Source: Pseudomonadota bacterium
GTDB lineage: Bacteria; Pseudomonadota; Gammaproteobacteria; Steroidobacterales; Steroidobacteraceae
Reading direction: 5' to 3'
Length of the DNA stretch: 9,999 nucleotides
NCBI GenBank assembly: GCA_021808035.1
Contig: JAKBCG010000068.1
Coordinates: 1-9,999, forward strand
Below are positions 1 to 5,109 of the stretch, piece by piece (positions within the stretch are counted from its first letter, which is position 1; every line of letters begins with the position of its first letter). The notes beneath the pieces are model-generated. The model did no database searches, was not told where the DNA came from, and saw only the letters and a list, made by a program, of their open reading frames with translations. Made by a program: the position numbers and the translations under genes.

Positions 1-1
1 G

Positions 2-94
2 CACTATCTCGCCCGGATGGCGAACGAGCGGACGCTGACGGTGAACACCACCGCGACCGGCGGGAACGCCGCGCTGTTGAACCTCGGTCAGTGA
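2..94 (+). CDS. putA: C-terminal end of a PutA-like proline dehydrogenase / P5C dehydrogenase (partial)
   Basis: Only the last 30 codons and the TGA stop lie in the window; the gene enters from the left edge. The tail reads ERTLTVNTTATGGNAALLNLG followed by Gln. This matches the pattern that ends enterobacterial PutA (an ERS-L-S-VNT-A-A-GGNA-SL-M-x-IG type tail), the C-terminal end of the long bifunctional/trifunctional form. PutA oxidises proline to glutamate in two steps, via delta1-pyrroline-5-carboxylate, on the inner face of the cytoplasmic membrane. The call rests on a short but distinctive tail. The catalytic domains are outside the window, so completeness and any N-terminal DNA-binding domain cannot be judged. 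A separate aldehyde dehydrogenase with a PutA-like tail is the main alternative. Confidence 0.75.
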   Translation, partial: HYLARMANERTLTVNTTATGGNAALLNLGQ

Positions 95-99
95 CCGGC

Positions 100-141
100 G
101 CGGTGAGCCGGCGCCGCGCCTTCGCGCGGCGGGCTCACCGC
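100..141. terminator. GC-rich hairpin between convergent putA-like and CLC genes
   Basis: GGTGAGCC (102-109) pairs with GGCTCACC (132-139), extended outward by 101/140 and 100/141. An inner arm GCCGCGC (113-119) pairs with GCGCGGC (124-130) around the four-base loop CTTC. GGC (110-112) bulges opposite a single G (131). The hairpin begins six bases after the putA-like stop and contains the stop codon of the minus-strand CLC gene (135-137). The position between convergent genes suggests a bidirectional terminator. No T-run follows on either side, so a classical intrinsic terminator is not certain; it may instead protect the 3' ends of both mRNAs. Confidence 0.5.
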
Positions 142-2042
142 CGGCCCATCCGTAGGTGGGTCTCCGCGTGATGCGCCTCGCGCAGCCGCTTCGCGTGCGC
201 CGCCAACAGGTCGCCGCGGGTGATGATGCCGACCATCGCGTGCGGGGCCAATTCGGCGAGCACGACGAGACGGCCGACCGAGTGCGTGACCATGTGATCG
301 GCCGCCTCCCGCAAGGAATGGCCTTCCTGCACGACGATCGGCTCCTGGGTCACGAGATCGGCGATCGCGACCGAATCGGCGAGCCGGGCGTTCTGCACTT
401 GCCGGCGCGTGATCACGCCGCGCAAGCGGCCTTCGGCGTCGATGACCGGATACCCTTGATGCTGGCTGCCCGGGTCGTCGCCGGCGAACCAGGCGCGGAT
501 TTCGCCGACCGTCGCGGTATCGCGCAACGTCCGCACGCTGCGCGTACAGACCTCGGCGACCAGCACCTGGGCGAGGAAGTCGGCCGAATACTCGTCTGGA
601 ACACGGGTGCCGCGCCGGACGATCTTCTCGGTCATTATCGTCGTGCGCATCAGCAGCACTGAGACGAAATACGCGGCCGTACAGCCGCCGAGCAACGGCA
701 ACAAACCGGCGAACTGGCGCGTCGTCTCGAATGCGAACACGATCGATGTCAGCAGCGCCCGCGAGGCGCCGGCGAAGATCGCCGCCATACCGACCAGCGC
801 CGCGATCCTGGGATCGACGCCGAGCCCCGGCGCGTGCATCGACAGGAGTTGTCCCAGGATGGCACCGAGGGCGCCGCCGATCGTGAACAGCGGCGCGAGA
901 GTCCCGCCGGAGGTGCCGCTGCCGAGTGCGATCGACCAGGAGAGGAACTTCATCACCATCAGCGCGGCGAGGGAATCGAACGCCAGCCGTCCGGCGACGA
1001 TGTGCTGGATGTTGGTGTAGCCGACGCCGAAGGTCAGCGGCGCGAAATAACCGATCGCACCGACCGCGATCCCGCCGATCGCCGGCCACCACATCCAATG
1101 GACGGGTATCTTTTCGAATGCGTCCTCGACGCCGTAGACGATGCGCGTGACGCCCACGCTGCACAAACCGATGAATGCGCCGAGAGCGACATAGACGGCG
1201 AGCGCCGGACCGCCCGGCGTCGCGATCAGCGGCATCGGAAAGACCGCCCCGAAGCCGACGGTCGCATAGCGGATTCCCGTCGCGGCGACGGTCGCGAGCG
1301 CGACCGGAATCAAGGACTGCGGGCGCAGTTCGAACAGCAGCAGTTCGACCGCCAGGAGCGTCGCCGAGACCGGCGAGGCGAAGATAGCCGCCATCCCCGC
1401 CGCGGCGCCGGCCGCGAGCAGCACCTTGCGTTCGCTCGCGGTGACGTGCAGCACCTGGCCCAGAAACGAACCGAAAGCGCCGCCGGTCGCGATGATCGGC
1501 CCTTCGGCACCGAACGGACCTCCCGTGCCGATCGCGATCGCGGATGACAACGGCTTCAAGAACGTCATCCGCGGCGGGATCTTCGAATCGTTGCGCAGGA
1601 TCTGCTCCATCGCCTCGGGAATGCCATGACCGCGGATCGCCGGGGATCCCCAGCGCGCCATCAGGCCGACGACGAGTCCGCCGCTGACCGGAATGAGGAC
1701 GACCCAGGCGCCCAGATGATTGCCCGCGGGGGAGACGAACGCGGTCGACCAACGTCCGTAGAACGCGAGGTTCGTCACCAGGCCGATCAACGCGACCAGC
1801 GCTTGCGCGATGTAAGCCGCGGCCACGCCGATCCCGAGCGCGTAGGCGCTGATCGTGAAGATCCGCGAATCCACGCCGCTGGTGCGTCGCGGCATGCGGG
1901 CACGGTCGAGCGTGACGCCGAGGGACGGCGCGACCGCGAGACTGTCGCTGCGGGAGTCTTCGCGAATCGAATGATGGCCGGGATCGCGCGCGGATCCGGG
2001 GGGTCGGACCGCGTCGCGGCGACTGGCGTGATCGTCGTTCAT
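135..2042 (-). CDS. CLC-family chloride channel/transporter with tandem C-terminal CBS domains
   Basis: A 635-residue inner-membrane protein. After a charged, hydrophilic N-terminus (residues 1-58), hydrophobic helices run to about residue 465. All three CLC signature regions are present: GHGIP (138-142, the GSGIP selectivity motif with His for Ser), GAEGP (178-182, Glu180 being the external gating glutamate) and GSGTSGG with a following Pro (374-384). The conserved ending is IMTEKIVRRG (469-478). Two CBS domains follow (about 492-553 and 560-620), which in this family bind adenine nucleotides and regulate transport. CLC proteins move chloride (or nitrate/fluoride) by channel gating or Cl-/H+ exchange. 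The position of the central chloride-binding Tyr appears to be Met470, and no glutamate is evident at the internal proton-glutamate position by a by-eye alignment with E. coli ClcA, so H+ coupling may differ. Start: ATG at 2042 has no clear Shine-Dalgarno; Met50 (start codon 1893-1895) is an alternative and would keep every transmembrane helix. A same-frame TGA lies just upstream of 2042. Confidence 0.93.
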   Translation of the reverse strand: MNDDHASRRDAVRPPGSARDPGHHSIREDSRSDSLAVAPSLGVTLDRARMPRRTSGVDSRIFTISAYALGIGVAAAYIAQALVALIGLVTNLAFYGRWSTAFVSPAGNHLGAWVVLIPVSGGLVVGLMARWGSPAIRGHGIPEAMEQILRNDSKIPPRMTFLKPLSSAIAIGTGGPFGAEGPIIATGGAFGSFLGQVLHVTASERKVLLAAGAAAGMAAIFASPVSATLLAVELLLFELRPQSLIPVALATVAATGIRYATVGFGAVFPMPLIATPGGPALAVYVALGAFIGLCSVGVTRIVYGVEDAFEKIPVHWMWWPAIGGIAVGAIGYFAPLTFGVGYTNIQHIVAGRLAFDSLAALMVMKFLSWSIALGSGTSGGTLAPLFTIGGALGAILGQLLSMHAPGLGVDPRIAALVGMAAIFAGASRALLTSIVFAFETTRQFAGLLPLLGGCTAAYFVSVLLMRTTIMTEKIVRRGTRVPDEYSADFLAQVLVAEVCTRSVRTLRDTATVGEIRAWFAGDDPGSQHQGYPVIDAEGRLRGVITRRQVQNARLADSVAIADLVTQEPIVVQEGHSLREAADHMVTHSVGRLVVLAELAPHAMVGIITRGDLLAAHAKRLREAHHAETHLRMGRR

Positions 2043-2098
2043 GGTATTTTGGCATCATGCCGCGGCGCTCCTGGAATTCATAGCGACGCGGCCGGACC

Positions 2099-2103
2099 GG
2101 AGG
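2099..2103 (+). promoter_or_regulatory. Shine-Dalgarno site deciding the amidohydrolase start
   Basis: GGAGG lies six bases before the ATG at 2110. This favours that codon over the in-frame ATG at 2041, which has no purine-rich site and whose extra 23 residues do not look like family sequence. Confidence 0.8.
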
Positions 2104-2109
2104 TGGTCG

Positions 2110-3303
2110 ATGAACTTGCTCGAACCGATCGTCGCCGATGCGGCGACCTTCCAGGCGATCCGCCGCGATTTGCACGCTCATCCGGAGACGCGCTTCGAGG
2201 AGGTGCGCACCGCCGACCTGATCGCGGCGCACCTCGAGTCCTACGGAATCCCGGTGCATCGAGGCATCGGCCGCACGGGACTCGTCGGGGTCGTGCGCGG
2301 GGGCGGCGGTCCGCGCGCGGTCGGCTTGCGCGCGGACATCGATGCACTGCCGATCACCGAGAACAATCGGTTCGCGCATCGCAGCGTGCATCCCGGGAAG
2401 ATGCACGCCTGCGGTCACGACGGTCATACGACGATGCTGCTCGCGGCAGCCAAGCATCTCGCCTCGCACCGCCGGTTCGATGGCACCGTCTATCTGATAT
2501 TCCAACCGGCGGAGGAGGGTGGCGCCGGCGCCAGGGAGATGATTCGCGACGGATTGTTCGAGCGCTTTCCGATGGAGGCGATCTTCGGGGCGCACAATTG
2601 GCCGGGGTTGCCGGTCGGACACTTTGCGCTCAAGGCCGGGCCGGTGTTCGCATCGACGAACGAGTTCCGTTTGACGGTGCGAGGAAAAGGCGCGCACGCG
2701 GCCATGCCGCACAACGGCATCGATCCGATCCCGATCGCCTGCCAGATCGTACAGGCCTGGCAGACGGTGATCTCGCGCAACCTTCGTCCGATCGATGCGG
2801 GCGTGATCTCCGTGACCCTGCTGCGTGCGGGCGAGGCGATCAACGTGATTCCGGAGACCTGCGAATTGCAAGGCACCGTGCGCGCGTTCTCCGCCGACAC
2901 GCTCGACCTGATCGAACGGCGCATGCGCGATCTCGCCCGGTCGATTTGCGATGGGTACGATGCCGAGGGCGAGTTCGCCTTCGTGCGCAACTACCCGCCG
3001 ACGGTCAATCCGGTGCGCGAAACCCAATTCACGCACCAGGTGCTCACGGAGCTCGTCGGGCCCGAACGGGTCCACGAGTTCGAGCCGACGATGGGAGCCG
3101 AGGATTTCAGCTTCTTCCTGCTCGAGAAACCGGGTTGTTATTTCCTGATCGGCAACGGCGACGGGTCGCAGCGCCCGGAAGGCCACGGCGGCGGTCCCTG
3201 CCTGCTGCACAATCCGAGCTATGACTTCAACGATGCGGCGATCCCGATCGGCGCCTCCGCCTGGGTCCAGATCGCCCAGGCGTGGCTGCGTTCGCCGTCC
3301 TGA
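2110..3303 (+). CDS. M20 family metallo-amidohydrolase (hippurate hydrolase / N-acyl-amino-acid deacylase type)
   Basis: A 397-residue protein, the usual length for the M20D amidohydrolases (HipO, AmaA, IAA-amino-acid hydrolase-like). These cytoplasmic enzymes release amino acids from N-acyl or N-aroyl conjugates. Visible motifs: an early LHAHPE (21-26), RADIDALP (74-81), ACGHDGH (100-106) with Cys101 and His103 as metal-ligand positions, FQPAEEGGAGA (131-141) with the catalytic/metal Glu135-Glu136 pair, His162 in GAHNWPG, the dimerisation-domain GKGAHAAMPH (193-202), MGAEDF (338-343) and a late His367 in LLHNPSY. All expected active-site positions are present. There is no signal peptide. Exact substrate cannot be assigned from sequence; hippurate, N-acetyl-amino acids and other acyl conjugates are all possible. 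It is divergent from the CLC gene, stands alone, and is followed by terminator-like hairpins. An upstream ATG at 2041 is in frame but less likely (see the Shine-Dalgarno entry). Confidence 0.93.
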   Translation: MNLLEPIVADAATFQAIRRDLHAHPETRFEEVRTADLIAAHLESYGIPVHRGIGRTGLVGVVRGGGGPRAVGLRADIDALPITENNRFAHRSVHPGKMHACGHDGHTTMLLAAAKHLASHRRFDGTVYLIFQPAEEGGAGAREMIRDGLFERFPMEAIFGAHNWPGLPVGHFALKAGPVFASTNEFRLTVRGKGAHAAMPHNGIDPIPIACQIVQAWQTVISRNLRPIDAGVISVTLLRAGEAINVIPETCELQGTVRAFSADTLDLIERRMRDLARSICDGYDAEGEFAFVRNYPPTVNPVRETQFTHQVLTELVGPERVHEFEPTMGAEDFSFFLLEKPGCYFLIGNGDGSQRPEGHGGGPCLLHNPSYDFNDAAIPIGASAWVQIAQAWLRSPS

Positions 3304-3333
3304 GGAGCGATGCGGGCGGCGGACGGACTTCCT

Positions 3334-3400
3334 CCCGTGGGACTCTTGCGCCCACGGGCGGTCCGTGCTCCGACGGTCGCGCGCAAGAGCCCAGATTTTC
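3334..3400 (+). terminator. Terminator-like hairpins after the amidohydrolase gene
   Basis: Two perfect inverted repeats share bases. CCCGTGGG (3334-3341) pairs with CCCACGGG (3351-3358) around nine bases. CTCTTGCGC (3343-3351) pairs with GCGCAAGAG (3381-3389), extended by GGG (3339-3341) with CCC (3390-3392) across one bulged A. The second is followed by AGATTTTCTC, a short T-rich stretch, as expected of an intrinsic terminator. A small inner stem CACGG (3353-3357)/CCGTG (3363-3367) can form within its long loop. The location 30 bases after the stop codon fits transcription termination of the amidohydrolase. Because the stems compete, an attenuator ahead of the sigma gene is also conceivable. 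Confidence 0.5.
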
Positions 3401-3484
3401 TCAATAAAGTGGGTTCATTGCGATTGATCGGGCCGGTTCGAGCCGTCGAATGGGCGTAATGATGGACGGAGTGCGATTCTGACG

Positions 3485-4090
3485 ATGCATACGGACGACG
3501 TGGCACTCGTGGGCCGTTTGTTGGCGAGGGACGAGGTGGCGTTCCGCGCCTTCTTCGACGACTATTTCCCGCGACTGTTCCGCTTCATCCTGCGCCGATC
3601 GAACGGCGACGAAGAGGCGGCCAGGGACATCGTCCAGGCGGCGTTGATCCGCGGGGTGCGCCGTCTCGAGACCTATCGCGGCGAAGCGAGCCTGTTCACC
3701 TGGCTATGCCAGATTGCGCGGCGCGAGCTCGCGGATCACGTGGCCAAGGCGGTGCGGGAGGCCTCTTACATGCACCGACTGGTCGAGCTCGAGGACGATC
3801 CGCAGGTTCGCGCGAGCCTGGAGTCGATTCCGGCCGACGCAGCGGCGGAACCGGAAGCGCAGCGGCAGCGCGAGGATCTGACCGCCGCGGTGCACGCGGC
3901 GCTCGACTACCTGCCGAACCGCTACGCGCAGGTTCTCGAACTCAAGTACCTCGAGGATCTGTCGGTGGATGCAATCGCGGAGCGTCTCGGGGTCACCGCG
4001 ATCACGGTGCAGTCCTTGCTCGCGCGTGCCCGTAACGCCTTCCGGGACATTGGGAACACCCTGCTGCCGAATCTGGGGAGCGCAAAGTGA
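3485..4090 (+). CDS. ECF (sigma-70 family) RNA polymerase sigma factor, FecI-like context
   Basis: A 201-residue cytoplasmic protein with the two domains of extracytoplasmic-function sigma factors. Region 2 (about residues 20-88) includes FDDYFPRLFRFILRR, DEEAARDIVQ and the GEASLFTWLCQIARR segment that binds core polymerase and the -10 element. Region 4 (about 130-187) has LPNRYAQVLELKYLEDLSV and the helix-turn-helix AIAERLGVTAITVQSLLARA that reads the -35 element. The linker between them (about 89-129) is acidic and rather long. The next gene, a FecR-like protein, overlaps its stop codon, and a TonB-dependent receptor follows, so the role is to transcribe the receptor genes when an external ligand is sensed. 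Start ATG 3485: a GGAG (3468-3471) lies 13 bases upstream, which is farther than ideal; no better in-frame start is visible. I saw no convincing -35/-10 promoter in the 3401-3484 leader. Confidence 0.93.
   Translation: MHTDDVALVGRLLARDEVAFRAFFDDYFPRLFRFILRRSNGDEEAARDIVQAALIRGVRRLETYRGEASLFTWLCQIARRELADHVAKAVREASYMHRLVELEDDPQVRASLESIPADAAAEPEAQRQREDLTAAVHAALDYLPNRYAQVLELKYLEDLSVDAIAERLGVTAITVQSLLARARNAFRDIGNTLLPNLGSAK
4075..4080 (+). promoter_or_regulatory. Shine-Dalgarno site of the fecR-like gene
   Basis: GGGGAG within the 3' end of the sigma gene lies nine bases before ATG 4090. The spacing favours ATG 4090 over the adjacent in-frame GTG 4087; the difference is a single residue. Confidence 0.65.
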
Positions 4091-5109
4091 TGCGATCGAA
4101 TGGGGACAAGGATCGCGTCGAGCCGGACGACATCGCGCGGCTGATCGCAGCCGCTGGTCGGCGGCCGGCGCCGGACGGAGCCGTGCGCGAGTCGGTGCGG
4201 GCGGCCGTCGAACAGGAGTGGCTGCAAGCGACCGGCCGACGCCGGGCGCGGCGAGCGTTCCGCTGGGCTGCGGCGGCCGCCATCGTCGCCACCGCGGTCG
4301 GCCTGGGATGGCTCGGTCTTCGCGACGGGACGAGCGAGGCGCCGGCGCCGGTCGGAACGCTCGTCGCCGCGCGAGGCGCCGTGCACCTGACTTCCGCGAG
4401 CGACCGCGGTCCAATCGTCGCCGGCAGCCGGCTGCAGGCCGGCACGAGCGTGGGCACCGGCGCGAGCGGGTACCTCCTGCTGACGGTTGCGTCGCTCGAT
4501 CTGCGGGTCGGCCCCGGCACGGTCCTCGATCTCGATCGTCCGGGTCACGTCCAGCTCACCCACGGGCGAATCTACGTCGACAGCGGTCCCGAAGGCGATG
4601 CGCACGAACCCTTGGTGGTCGATACCCCGTTCGGTCGCGTCAGTCACCTGGGCACGCAGTTCCAGGTCGTGGTGCGCTCGTCCTCGATGTGGGTCGGCGT
4701 GCGCAGCGGTCGCGTGAGCGTGAGGGAGCGCAGCGGCCGCCACGAGACGCTGGAGCGTGGACAGGCGGCCGCGGTGGAGCGGGGCGGCGCGATGGAACGG
4801 ATGGCGGTCGCCCCATACGGCCGCAGTTGGGCGTGGGTGAACACTTTGACGCCGGATTTCCCGATCGACGGACGTCCGCTGTCGGAGTTCCTCGCCTGGT
4901 ACGTCCGCGAGACCGGACGAAAGCTCCAGTTGCAAGGCCCGGCGACACAGGCCGCGATCGACCAGACGCGGCTGTCGGGCAGCATTGCGGGCCTCACGCC
5001 GACCGAGGCGCTCGTCGCGGTGATGGCGACGACGCGCCTGCAATATGATATGAACTCGCCGGGTGAATTGCGTATCCGGCTGCGCGGCGTCGCGACGCAC
5101 GGGAACTAA
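4090..5109 (+). CDS. FecR-family transmembrane anti-sigma / signal transducer
   Basis: A 339-residue single-pass inner-membrane protein. The cytoplasmic N-terminus (1-56) contains PDDIARLIAAAGRRPAP and a basic stretch before the membrane; it lacks the usual W-x-x-RL / F-x-x-WL pattern of the classical FecR N-terminal domain. One transmembrane helix spans about 57-77. The periplasmic FecR domain (about 108-205) shows the beta-rich pattern GASGYLLLTV, LRVGPGTVLDLDR, LTHGRIYVD, VVDTPFGRVSHLGTQFQV and VRSGRVSV. A C-terminal domain (about 255-333; LSEFLAWYVRETGRKLQL to PTEALVAVMATTRLQYDM) resembles the STN-like fold known in the signalling domains of such regulators. Function: it holds or activates the ECF sigma encoded just upstream, according to contact with the receptor encoded just downstream. 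TGATG overlap with the sigma gene implies translational coupling, and its 3' end overlaps the receptor gene by 47 bases. Confidence 0.9.
   Translation: MRSNGDKDRVEPDDIARLIAAAGRRPAPDGAVRESVRAAVEQEWLQATGRRRARRAFRWAAAAAIVATAVGLGWLGLRDGTSEAPAPVGTLVAARGAVHLTSASDRGPIVAGSRLQAGTSVGTGASGYLLLTVASLDLRVGPGTVLDLDRPGHVQLTHGRIYVDSGPEGDAHEPLVVDTPFGRVSHLGTQFQVVVRSSSMWVGVRSGRVSVRERSGRHETLERGQAAAVERGGAMERMAVAPYGRSWAWVNTLTPDFPIDGRPLSEFLAWYVRETGRKLQLQGPATQAAIDQTRLSGSIAGLTPTEALVAVMATTRLQYDMNSPGELRIRLRGVATHGN

Noticed and set aside
88..3210. A 1040-residue minus-strand open frame spanning the CLC and amidohydrolase genes
   Set aside because: It lies antisense to the amidohydrolase and out of frame with the CLC gene, is extremely rich in Arg/Asp/Gly with no recognisable domain, and is the expected result of GC-rich codon usage with few stop codons.
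1626..3224. A 532-residue plus-strand open frame antisense to CLC and overlapping the amidohydrolase
   Set aside because: It has low-complexity arginine-rich composition, and the overlapping frames carry complete family motifs, so it is a shadow frame.
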